64,000 nucleotides of DNA, taken from NCBI GenBank assembly GCA_031772625.1, contig CM062815.1:921608582-921672581 (forward strand). Reading direction: 5' to 3'. The DNA comes from Pinus tabuliformis. Lineage: Eukaryota; Streptophyta; Pinopsida; Pinales; Pinaceae. The notes below the pieces were generated by a model that saw nothing but the letters and a program-made list of their open reading frames with translations, ran no database searches and had not been told where the DNA came from. The position numbers and the translations under genes are program-made. Shown piece after piece: positions 48,111-59,805 of the stretch (within the stretch, counting starts at the first letter, position 1; each line of letters opens with the position of its first letter).

Positions 48111-50750
48111 TATAGCATATTATCTTCTATGTTTTTCTATATAAAGACATGCCATAAACTCAATTTTTATGTTATCCATGTATTATTTTGAACTAAAAGC
48201 CCTCACTTCCACCACTGAATTAGTTTCCTGACTGGAAAAGCAAGACAAAAATAAAACTACTATGTATTGATATATATATTTTTAGCTAATTAATATAATT
48301 TTATAAGTTGAAAAAATGCCAAAACGATAAATTTATGAAAATTGCAAATCTATTTTAAATTCATTTTTATTAAGAATTATTTTATAATAAATTTAATTCA
48401 AATTTTCCTCTTTAAAAATATTTTTAAATTGTAAATTCACTTTAAATTACATTAAAAATTACTCAATAATAATTTTTATTAATTTATTTTAATAATATTA
48501 ATTAAAATAACATCGATAACCAATTCAAGGAATTAAACATAATTGCCCTCTTCTAAACAAAATTATTAATATTATTTACTACATGATTTTAATTTTTTTT
48601 TAATAAATATTAATAAATCATATCTATAATAAAAATTTTAAATTGATATAAACATGTTTAAGGAAAACTATTAATAAAAATTAAATAGTGAATAAATATA
48701 TTATTAAAGTAATCTTTATAAAAAGATCACACATTCCTAATTTAAAAACAATTTCATGTTTTCCATTAATTTAAAATAAAATAAACTCAATTAACAATAT
48801 AATATAATATATATGTGGAATGCTCCTAAGGATCCTCTATCATTGGATCTTGTTTAGTCATTTTTGAAAACGATTGTTACTTTTAAGCTACATGCGGCCC
48901 CATTTCGATTCTCACGCTACAATTGGGGGCTACATATTGTTGGAATGGTTCCACATATTACATGGAGCGATTTAATCAGCAATCCCCCTTTCATTGTCAT
49001 ATTGATAAAAAAACAATATATTTGAAGAATGTTGTTCCATCACAATTTGATCAGCAATTCCCCTTCATTGATAATAAACAATATATTTGAAGAATATTGT
49101 TCCATCTATGTCTCACAAGTGTGCTTCATGAATGGGTATTCAAGATTGTTGTCACGATTCTATGATTGTAGGATCAATCAAGTGTGCAATTTACATCTTT
49201 GAAGCCAATTTGTTTCCATGGTGTTTTAATAAAACATTATAATATATAAATATAATTAATATTAATATTAATGAGAGAATAATATAATTATTATTGTAAT
49301 TTTTAATTTAAAAGTTAATGTAAGTTAAAATAAAATAGTTTTGAAAAGGTCAATTTTTATTTAGTTAAACTATTTTAAAATAAGTAAAAATGGTAAAATT
49401 TATAAAATTAATTCAAGTTATTGTCTTGTATCATAGAAATGTCACATAACATGGTTGGGACAATCATTAAAAGCTTATAGTTAGTAAAAATCAAAAGAAT
49501 TTGGAAAAAAAGAAAAGAAAAAGAGAGCTTCATTTAAAATGTGTTGGATAGTGTTTAAAAGTGTATAGTTAGTTCATGGTGAGTTCAGAAACATGATTAA
49601 GGATTTACAATTGTAGCAATAATTGAGCCTATAAAATATCTAGTTTATGAAATAATTTTATTGTAATTAGTATGTCTATCTTCAGTCGTGCTTGGTTTTC
49701 TACTTTCATTTGTTGTTTATTTTGTTGTCATCACAAACATAACAATCCACTATTATAACTTCATTGTAAGTTTGCTTATTCACTATTTTCAAGTGCTATT
49801 TTTTCCTACCCAATGGCTTGGAGAATCAGAACCTTAACATACGTAATATGTGCTCAAGTACAAGATATCTATAATATTTGATCTTTTGAATGCCTAAGCA
49901 GATTGAAAGGAAGGTAGTTACCGGGCTATGCAAGCAACAAATAATAGCCAACATCAATGGACAACTACCAAGTCTAATGATTAATGTACATGAAAGGGAT
50001 GGTGTTAATATTAATAGTAGACACTTTTCAAGATAACAAGTCGCAAATTTACAAATGTAGTTATGGATGCTTACTATGCTAAGCCATATAAGACACAATA
50101 TAATAATCATTGTTGTTGGCTAGACTATAGACATTCTTACGATGAATTAGCTTGTGGGTAAATATTATATGGTTGCCTGTCCATATACCAATTAGGTGGA
50201 AATCGATTTCAGTAACGTCACAACCACCACCATTTGGATGCCATTTCTAGGCATCCAATGGCTGCCTAGATTTCCATCCTACAACAAACCTGTCTATCAC
50301 GTGATTTAGTAGAGCACTAGAAAGCCAAGCATCTTGCAACATTTGAGATGATGACAAATTGTTGTTTCCCTTTCTGTATGGGATAAAAGGATAGTCACCA
50401 TGTAAATTTGTAATCTCGTTATGTGTACTTAGTTTGATGTTATAAGTTGTAACTTAAAGCTTCTTTTAAAAAATAATATAAATTCAATTGCTTTCCAAAT
50501 AAGGATTTAATCCACATAAAAACTAGCATGCACAATCCCCAAAGCCATTGTAACCTCAAAAACAATTGTGAATGAAAAATATGTGATTGGTTGATCAAAG
50601 AATGAAATGAAAAGTAGGAAAGGAAATGAAATACACACAAAGAAATATAACAAATTGCAAAATGATATGGTGAAAACCCAACATCTATTAATAAATGAAA
50701 TAACATAATACTATGGAATACAAAATGGATAGAATGGTGGTAGATATCTC

Positions 50751-50751
<1 letters not shown>
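48111..50751. other. AT-rich DNA, no gene seen
   Basis: It includes a 65-bp duplication at about 48970-49110 (caatatatttgaagaat repeated at 49014 and 49079). A hydrophobic minus frame of 94 codons (49826-50110) has no recognisable features beyond its composition. Confidence 0.5.

Positions 50752-50806
<55 letters not shown>
50752..50806. repeat. (GA)27 microsatellite
   Basis: An uninterrupted GA run of about 54 bp. A minus-strand open frame across it consists of alternating Ser and Leu there and is not taken as a gene. Confidence 0.95.
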
Positions 50807-50810
<4 letters not shown>

Positions 50811-51194
50811 GACTACACACATTCACAAAAGCTATTACAAGAAGCCAAATAATTTCCTTCTATTATAAAGAAAGAACCTTAGAGTTCCAAAACCCTAACC
50901 CTAGAAGTTGAAGCACCAAAAGGTTTTGTAGCCTCGAGGTGGTTAGTTGGTACAACAAATTCCCAGGGGTGCAATGTTTTCATACAATATCTATTTTGGG
51001 TGTACAATAGCTCATTGGAAAGAAATAATATGACCCCTAGCCCCTTGAATTGCTAAAAAATGTCATTTAGGGCCTCAAAATGATCTCAGAAGTTTGGGAC
51101 ACAAACAAACCATAGAAAAACTACCAAGAAGATATGGAATCATTGAGTTAGTGGAAGAGATGGGTGGCCACTGATATCCACTTGGACCATTGAT

Positions 51195-51455
51195 GTGTGG
51201 GTAATTGAGTTATTACATGAACAAGGCATGAGTATAATGAAACACGCACCTTACACTATGCATGGTCTTGTTTTAGAAACATGGATATCATGTCATAAGA
51301 TTCCAAATGTAGAAGTAGAGGGTGGAATTCCCTTGTGCAAGCATGCCTTTCGCATATTTTATGAATGTGAGATGATTCAAGTTGATGCACACATCATAGC
51401 AAGTAGGCTTACAACATCGATGGACCAGAGTCACTATTCTCTAATTGATAAATAG
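51195..51455 (+). CDS. Hypothetical open frame, unidentified
   Basis: An 86-residue frame with protein-like composition (for example PYTMHGLVLETWISCHKIPN and KHAFRIFYECEMI). I do not recognise it. The sequence after its stop still reads like protein in places, so it may be a piece of a decayed gene or element. Confidence 0.2.
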   Translation: MWVIELLHEQGMSIMKHAPYTMHGLVLETWISCHKIPNVEVEGGIPLCKHAFRIFYECEMIQVDAHIIASRLTTSMDQSHYSLIDK

Positions 51456-54107
51456 TATTCTTCTTGTGAAAGAGTTTGCAAAGAATGTTTAAGTTTGACC
51501 CAATCTCTAGTAGAATGCAAGGCAAGATTGGAAAGTTGATTCATAATAATGCATTGATCTACAATTTCATTGGTAAGGATAGTCACCTAAAATCCTTCTT
51601 CCATGAACCATACATATTCCTTCTCAGCTAGAGTAATTAGACTTTAGTTAACTGGGAATAAGATGTGTTGTTGTCATTTCAGTGGCACAAGGTCAAGGCT
51701 GAGGCACTTTCAATGATATTTTCAAATCGAGAAATAATTACTTTCCAGATCCTTGGATCAATTCAATTGGTTATCTACTCCATTTAACCTAAGTTTATTG
51801 ATGACACCATCTATCATGCTAAACCATTACTCTTTATACCCACCAAAATTAAGCTAAGGTAAATTACCTTTTTATAAAATAAATATTAGGCATCAAATAC
51901 CAAGCCTTCCTTGTTGCAAACAAGGATCATCTATAAGTACCTTATATGTTCCTGCCACATTTTAGATTCATACTCTAACGATATGGAATCATGTTTTGTA
52001 ATCACAGACAATAAGACATTTCATCATCCACTTTTCTGAGTTTTGTGTCATCTACAACTTATGGATGGTTTTGGAAGTCTCTAGGAAATTGTGGTTGAAC
52101 CATAACTATAATTCTAGGTTGGAATAACTCTTGAACAAACTACCATAAAAATATTCACTGAGAATTCAGTATAAATAAATAGAATATTCAAACAATAACT
52201 TATCTAAAAGTCCAAAAGAGGAAAGAGTTGTGATCACATTTGATATAATGAGTTCAAGAGAGTATAGTTTTTGAGAGTCAGTCAACAACTCTAAATTTGT
52301 TTTCCATAGAAGCTACTTTCTATTTCTTTTGTGTGCAGGAGATTTATTTCCAACTTAGATTTCAAGGGAGTCTATTAGAGGGAAATAAAATGTAATTGTT
52401 GAGATGAGGTGGATATGTTTTCATATAAATGAAACCAAAAACAAATAGAAAGGATGATGATGATAAGGAGATGCTCACATTAACAGTGATTGCATAGTGA
52501 AACTTGTTTCCAAAGCTAAACATGATAACATTAATAACCTTTATACTTTCTATATGGAACATTAACAAATAATTTGACTCCAAAATATAGTATCTACAGG
52601 TGAAGATTTTAATAAAACAATGCAATCTCGTTGTTCCTATTGTGATGTTACAAGGATCAAACTTGGGTGTGTATGGTTAGATAATTTCTAATGTTTTTAT
52701 CCATGGAAAAGGAATTAATCAAGCTGAAATACAAAGATGATTTCATAGCCAACAAAAAGAAGAATGACAACAATAATAGACTCAATTTGGAAATAATGTA
52801 AACGCTGGTTACAATCTTACCTTCTTTTTTATAGCTACCACACACAAAGCCACAAATAATAAGGAGGAGTAAATTATTTGATACTTACTTCTTCCTTTTG
52901 CTTTTGAATATGGAAAATGTAAGTTCCTTCCATGTCTAAGATAACTATGATTAAGGCAGAAACACAAAAGCTAGAGGCATTGCAGGAAAAATAGCTCTAC
53001 ACAAGAAATTATTCTATAGCTTAATTTAAGTGGGGAATTAGGTGCTCCTACCCAGTCAAACATAAGTATTTACATTGATATGTATTGATATTTTTTTATA
53101 CTAGAAAAGGACTAATTATTTTTACAATAGTTTGACTCCATAATTGATGATTCCTAGTTATTTCTTACACAATGAATATGATGATTGATAGGGGGATCAT
53201 AACCACCCTCTAGATGTGATTTTTAGTAGTGTGGAGTCCATTAGAGGGGTTTCATTCACCCTTAAATAATCCTTTGTCCATGTCTCCCTTGGACCTTGGC
53301 TCCTCCCTTTTCTGTTTGACTTGGGCCACTCATTTTTATCCTAGAATGAAGAAAGTTTGGGCAACTAGAGATATAACCCACCTAAATCACCATAGTAATG
53401 GTAAGGAAACTAGTATATGAGGAGTTGGTTAGGGAGGAGGCTAAGCTATGAAGCAATGAGAAAAGCACAATATATATTGCAATGTGGTAAGTCAAGGTTA
53501 AGGTGGTGAGACAGTTTGCTAAGCTTTGTGATAATTGAAACTATGAGTATACTTGAAACTACTAGTGGCTAAGGCAGTGAGATGACTTGTAAAGCTTTGG
53601 TACACTGAAACTAGAAGCAACGATTTTGTCAAGTTTTAATGCTAATTAATATGCCAATTAAAGCAATCACTCACATAAATTTAATTTATTTAACTTTTAA
53701 TTATTTTTTTAATTCTAACCAATATGAAAAAATGGTTATAAATGAGGTTATTTATGTCACATCACTTTATTTGGATAAATGAAAATTTTAATCTCACAAA
53801 TTGGAAAAATATGAAAAAAAATTATTTTAATAAAAAATAGAAGTAGTACACATTTATCATGAAACTTTGGAATTTTTTTTGAATTGAAAAACTTTATATT
53901 ACTCATAGAAACTGATTTACATGGATGTGAATTTAAGCACAAAGGGTGTGAAACCTCTCAACATTCTTCCATCGTCACCCAGGACAAACAAAAGAATCTT
54001 TAGAACAAAATAAATGTGGATCAAGGCCAAATATGGCTTGTTTCCCTCCTCAGGAATTCTAGACACAGAAACATATGAAATTGTCCACAAAGGCATTGGA
54101 TGTGTGT
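51456..54107. other. No gene seen
   Basis: AT-rich with short unrecognised frames, such as a 63-codon plus frame at 53229-53420. The last 190 bases before element D include a minus-strand frame with PLWTISYVSVSRIPEEGN that I cannot place. The sequence tgtgt at 54103-54107 is the target repeat of element D. Confidence 0.45.
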
Positions 54108-55170
54108 TGTTATAGACATTTTTGTGCCTCGCAGCATGGAGCATGAAATCTCAATAATTACAGGGATCCTCAGTCCCTAAACATGTTGTTCTTACCCCTA
54201 GAAGAACAAGGTCAGCAAACCACAGCACTTCCCATCAGTTCTCCACCTGAAAACACTTAAAAACAGGCTATTTTTGGATCATGTCAGCTGCTCCACTGAG
54301 CAACTGCGCTGAATGTCAACTGCTCCTCCTTGTACCTGCGCTGAAAGTCAACTCCAATGAAGGCTACCTGCGCTGGGCGAGATTGGCCAAGTGGCACAGT
54401 CATTCTGCAAGGTGTCAATTGCCCAGGAAGCTTCCAAACTGACACTTGGTTCAAGAGATTCGCCCTGTGATGAGTAAGAGGTACTTGATCTCCATGTGTA
54501 AGCAAGGATCTCCAAGTGGACTCAAGAACTGAAGTTTAACTAAAGTGGGAGAGGACACTAGTCAGCTTTATGCCAGCCTCAAGCTGACTCATCCTTTCTC
54601 CAAATCTCCTATATATAGAGCTCTTCTATGAGGTCTAAGGGGGCTGGAATTTTGTGCAAAGCAAGGAAGTGTTGTTGGTTTACAGTTAGAGCTATTGGGT
54701 GATTGCTTTTATAGAGGTGAAGAGGAGATTTCTTGCTGCTGGGGAGGTGCTGCTGGATTGGAGCCATTGATGGTTGTAACCTTCTCAGAACCTTTTACTT
54801 CTATCAATAAAGTTTTGTATGTTCTCCTATATACTTGTATTGCATTGTTGTATTGTATTTACTTGTATATCTGATTCACTCTAATCCATGCATCAGTTAT
54901 GAGTACATGTTTCTTGTAGTTTCCCTCTCTTGTTTGTGCAGGATCTTTGTGTAGCTGGGCCGGCAAGGGAACAAGGAGCTTGGAGCAAGGGACGAAGAAG
55001 AGAAGACAAGATCGACAAAAGCGAAGGATATCGGTTGGTCAATCTTTTCTTCCTTCTCTGTACTTTCATAAAGGAAAATATTAAAGCTTTTCTTTCAGTT
55101 GTTGCTAAGGAACTATCGCCCTTAGAGTAGGGATAGGGTCATTCTGAGTTGGATACTTTTCCCCACAACA
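54108..55170 (+). repeat. Element D 5' LTR
   Basis: 1063 bp, TGTTATAGAC to CCCACAACA, the same length as the 3' LTR. It contains a TATA box at 54610-54617 and an AATAAA signal at 54806-54811, so the transcript start and the R region probably lie between and around these. Confidence 0.95.
54610..54617 (+). promoter_or_regulatory. TATA box in element D's 5' LTR
   Basis: TATATATA followed by GAG, about 500 bp into the LTR and about 190 bp before the AATAAA. That is a usual arrangement for a U3 promoter. The copy in the 3' LTR is at 62443-62450. Confidence 0.7.
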
Positions 55171-55173
55171 AAC

Positions 55174-55190
55174 TGGCGACTCCACTGGGG
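55174..55190 (+). other. Element D primer binding site
   Basis: TGGCGACTCCACTGGGG starts three bases after the LTR. This kind of site is known from Tat/Ogre-type gypsy elements and is read as complementary to a tRNA-Arg 3' end. I could not check the exact tRNA. Confidence 0.8.
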
Positions 55191-56860
55191 AGCGTATCCG
55201 TTTGATTTGTGTTTGTAGTATCTTTGCTATTCATTTCCTGAACCAAAGAGTACCGAATCGAAAAGCTTTTGACTATATCAAAAGCGAAGTAGAGGGGCTG
55301 CTACTCTTGCTCATTTTCTGAGCAGATTCACGATTTGAAGAGCTGATCTACAAAAGACTCTTGTGCTCTTTGTGATAGCTTTTCATCCTCTTGATCATCC
55401 CTTAGCTTGTCCTTGACCTATAGCTTTTTATTTCAGCAAAAACAGTGAATTTTTGAGCTTTTTATGACCCGGAAATCCTTGTAAACGCAACTCTCGTGTC
55501 TCAGTGCAGGCTGTCCACAGGCAGTCTGCATTCCAGCGCAGGTACTCCCTTCGGGAACTGCGCTGAGAGTCAATTTGACAGACCAGAGCCTGCGCTGATC
55601 CAGTTAGGCTATGTCTTCCTGAGGTTTCCCACTGAGTCTTGGCCCTGTTTTCACTGTTATTTTGCTGCTGATTGCTTGTCATTTGTACTTACTGTAAACC
55701 AACTTTCCTTGACATTATTCCGCCTCAGTTTTGTGATGAAACTGTGATTGTTCTTTCAGTATTTCTTGCTTCAGTTACAGTTTCCCATTGTGAAAAGCAA
55801 ACCAGTATAGCTGTGGCCTCTTAGATCCTGAACTGTAAAAGTGTCTTTGTGATCTTAAGAGCTAGTTTTATTACTGTTCATGGCTGTTTGAGTTTGTTTG
55901 TTCTTCATTTTATGGTTTGAATTCATACATTTTTAGTGTCGAAACAAGTACCTGTAAAGCGTCTTTTGATTTTAGACAAAACTTGTTTGTTTACGCTTCA
56001 AATTGAATTCGAAAATTACACGACAATTTCCTTTTTGTCTACATCAACATTAAAGGAAAAGAAAAGAAATACATGCATCTTGCATTTGCATATTTTGATA
56101 AGTTTGCGTGATTGATCTAGGAGAAAGTGCATTAGTTTGTGCTTTGTGCTCTGTGTGGAAAGATAATGTTTTTCTCTCCCCTCAGTAGTTAGGATTTTCA
56201 AAGCTAAAAAGATTGTAAAGCTTGCTTATCATTTTAGCTGCATTTAGGAATTTGTACCAATACATCTCGTGGTGATCCTGAAAGACAAACTGCTAAACAA
56301 GATCAACTTAAAATATATTGAATGAATCTAAAAACGCTTTGTAACATAACGCTCACAATAGAGGTCTAGGTAGAGACGTGTTCCGGCGTCGTTAAATGTA
56401 GTGACTGTCAATCTCTACGAAGGTGGGTGATTCCTCCTGAGGGACGATAGCACTAATACGGACTTGTGCTCCCGCATACCGTCGCGTATATTGGGAGACC
56501 CCTATAGGCATTTATCCTTTATCCTTAGGAAGCCGTGTCGGCCACCCTACTGATCGCGATGCACTGAACACAGCATTCACGAAGATCGACCACCCGTACC
56601 GTAAAACATATTCTGTGGTTTCGCGAAAGGTTTGGCACACCCTCTGCCTAGATCTCCAGAGCAGTTTCTTTTGGCCTTTTTCAAACTCTATAACTGAAAA
56701 AGTCCAACCGAGCATTTGTCACTTCTGGCTCGCTAATACATCGAAGGCGACTAGAGTCATCTTTAGCTTTTTCTCGACTCTTAAAACATGAAAAAGCAAA
56801 GTTGTGTCTAAAGCGTCGTTATAAAATTTATTTTAAGCGGAATAATCATCACCCTTCCCT
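55191..56860 (+). other. Element D 5' leader
   Basis: 1.67 kb without a convincing frame. Ogre elements have an extra ORF here, but I see none. Two hairpins of the recurring family lie near its end: 56673-56705, and 56761-56801 with a 12-bp stem. Confidence 0.6.
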
Positions 56861-56937
56861 CGTTGATCTTCGAAGTTAGTCCACCACAAGTGGAAGTTCC
56901 TGTAGAATCGCTAAGAAATCTTTTGGATAGACTAGAT

Positions 56938-58173
56938 ATGTCTGAACAATCGTCGACATCTAGGACTGTGTCGTCCGACATAGCTGCAGCAGAGCCTCCT
57001 GCTGCTACTCCAATGATGTTCCCTGGTATACCATCTGTCCCGGCAAATTGTCAACAACAAGCCGGAGTCCAATCAGGGACAACGACATGGTTAGTTCCTA
57101 TTTCTTCATCCGGATTATCATGTGGTATTTCTTATGTTGAAACTCGCCAAATTGATCCATTTGGAGGTCAATCTGGGCAATCGATCCCCTTGAGTTCCGG
57201 ATTGATACCATATGGGGGGCAGTATGCCCTTTCATTACCTCCTCCGGGAGGATGCCCATCCGTGAGTTCACAACAAAGTTCAGGTCAAACTGGAATTACA
57301 TCCAGCGGTTGGGTACCAATACTGCCTCAACAACCAGGAGTTGTATATTCTATGCAACCAGTCCGCCCTGTGTCGAATGTTGCCACTATACCTGGTATGG
57401 TGATTGCGTCGCAAGTACAAGCGCTGCCTACTGTATGTCAACCCCAAGTTTCTCAGGTTGCCATACAACAGCCTCTTGTCTCGACATCTCAATCGCAACC
57501 TCAGGTCAGTGCCTCCTTATCTGGAGTGACTCAGGATCAAACAAGTACTGTGACTCCTCATCTTGGTCAATCATCTAGTATTGGGCATCAGCAAATGGTC
57601 CAACAACCAGAGCTGGTTAGAACTCAACAACTGCAATTCCAGCAATCATATCAAGGACCTGAGCAACAAGTCTTTGTAAGTAATGGGCAACCATACTATA
57701 ATGGTTATACCCATCAACCTTGTCAAAGTTGCCAACATTATGCTGGTATGCAAAGACCCACTGCTCAGGCGATTCCATCTTATCCTGGATATGCTTCGCC
57801 TAACCTGAATCAACAATTGCCCTTTGTAGCAACTCTAGAATTACCAGATCTAAACCGGCTGACGAATGATCCAATTGCTTATGCCCCTTGGTGGCCAGCG
57901 ATTCCACACAAACTTCCATCAGACATTCCTAAATTTAATGGAAATCCTGGTGAAGACCCGTCGAATCACGTGATGACATTCCATCTATGGTGTTCATCAA
58001 ACACCCTGAATGATGATTCGATAAGACTTCGCCTTTTTCAGAGGACGTTAACGGGTCCAGCGACAAAATGGTATATTGAATTGCCTAGAGCTTCGTTCGA
58101 CAACTTCAGTACCTTAGCTACAACCTTTTTAACCCATTTTCAATTACCGATAAGGTATGAAACGGGAACATAA
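56938..58173 (+). pseudogene. Element D gag
   Basis: The first in-frame ATG is at 56938 (MSEQSSTSRTVSSD), although the frame is open upstream from 56863. The N-terminal 300 residues are rich in Gln, Ser and Pro and include CQSCQHYAGMQRP. The gag core follows, with WWPAIPHKLPSDIPKFNGNP, EDPSNHVMTFHLWCSSNTLN and RLFQRTLTGPATKWYIELPR, as in Ty3/gypsy Retrotrans_gag. Gag would form the particle. The coding region of gag and protease is not continuous in this copy, with about one break, so it is listed as a fossil gene. Confidence 0.88.
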
Positions 58174-58248
58174 CTCCTTACCAACTTCAAACAGACAACG
58201 GCCACTCATATATCTGATCATATACATGAATGGCGACGTCGTCGTAGG

Positions 58249-59805
58249 ATGGTAAAAACATATGTTCCCGATCAGCTATTAGCTGAATGGTTTATAAAGT
58301 CATTACTTCCAGCCATAACGGAAGATGTGGCCAAGTGGGGAGTCGTAACAGAAGAGCAAGTTATAGCTCGTGCGCAATATCTAGACTTGGTTTATACTCA
58401 GTCTGGCACGCTCTACGACAAAATACCTGACGCCCCTAGACCGGAATTCTCAATTCCTCCTCCTCCTAAATCAAACAATGACTCTCACGCCGGCGATGAC
58501 GTGATTGGCAAGCACAAAATTTACAGTCAAAATTCAAATGAAAAACTTCTTGCCTCAGAAGTAAATGCCATGTCGACCGACAAGGGCAAAAAACTGAAGC
58601 AACTAGGGGGCAACAAGAAAAAGACAGGAAGAAAAAGGAAACCCCCGGCAGGGTGTCATATATGCGATGAGGATCATTGGACGAAATATTGTCCACATAT
58701 AGCTGAAGTTAAGAAACTCTTCAAGAGTTCAAAAACCCCAGCAGTATTGACTGATCCATTTCCTAATCCAAGTCAAAATCTGGTTGCTAATCAAAATGCT
58801 TCCGGATCCCAAGTGCTTATGTTGTCTACCTCGAAGCAACAGAATAATGCTTTGACAAGGAGTAAAGATTACGGGAATCCAAAGCTGTCGAACAACAAGG
58901 TTAATGAACGACCTAGTAGTTCAACAAAAACTTTGACCGAAGTTGTGCCACCCATCGTTCCTGAGCCAATGATAAAGTCGCCAAAGGGAGTAGTACACAA
59001 ATCGACATTTAATCCTCGTGCCAAAGGAGCACAGAATTATAATATAGTAAAGGACCTGGCCCAATCGCCGTCCACTATGTCGACACTTGAAGTACCACAA
59101 AATTGCCCCTCCCAAGAGCAAGCTTTATTATCAGCAATAGGTGGGATTGGCCCAATGGATTCCAATCTTGTGGCCTTTGATCATAAAGGATATGACCCTC
59201 AGTTACCAGCTCAACTAGCTTTCCTTATTCAAGTGAAAGCCCTCAACAAAACTGTTCATCGAACAATTATTGATGAGGGGGCATCTACATGTCTTATGTC
59301 GATGAGTTGCTGGAAAGATTTAGGCTCACCACCCTTGTCGAAATCGTCAACGACGTTAAAAGCATTTGATGGACGATCATACACTCCATACGGGATTTTA
59401 AGTAACTTGCAAGTTGAACTGGGGGGAAAAACAGTAGGAATCGATGTTGAAGTAATTGATGGAAACCTCGATTACAACATCCTACTAGGAAGGCCCTGGA
59501 TCTATGCCATGGCCGCGGTTGTGTCGACCTACTTCAGGAAGATTGCATTTCCCTTCCAAGAAGGAATTACAATCGTCGACCAACAAACTTTTCTCCCCAA
59601 CAGTTCACAAGTTACAGGAAGCATTCCAATGATCCATGGAAGGAATCATTTGCTTCAAAATATCGGAATAGGTCTCCTAAAAGACCCTGCCTTAATGGGT
59701 ACTTTCGCCCTACCGCCTCCAAGTAGTCTGGCGGGAGTGGCCACGGTGGAAACCTACAAAATGAAATCTAATCCAATCTTCTGGTTGGATTCGGAAGATT
59801 CCTAA
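58249..59805 (+). pseudogene. Element D gag C-terminus and protease-like region
   Basis: An open 518-residue stretch. It begins with the end of the gag core (LLAEWFIKSLLPAITEDVAK), then a basic region and a zinc knuckle CHICDEDHWTKYC near 58650-58690. A long polar linker follows, then a retropepsin-like domain near 59230-59550 with HRTIIDEGASTCLMS, YNILLGRPWIYAM and YFRKIAFPFQEG. The frame ends at FWLDSEDS, with no polymerase after it. Ending after the protease rather than in mid-domain suggests a stable gag-PR design, which is also known from other plant gag-only elements. Confidence 0.88.

Noticed and set aside
50440-50826. 128-codon minus-strand open frame with a Ser-Leu repeat
   Set aside because: The repeat is the translation of the GA microsatellite, and the rest is unlike any protein I know.
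54284-54505. 73-codon minus frame, also found at 62117-62338, which looks conserved
   Set aside because: Both copies lie in the two LTRs of element D, so their similarity reflects LTR identity and not a gene.
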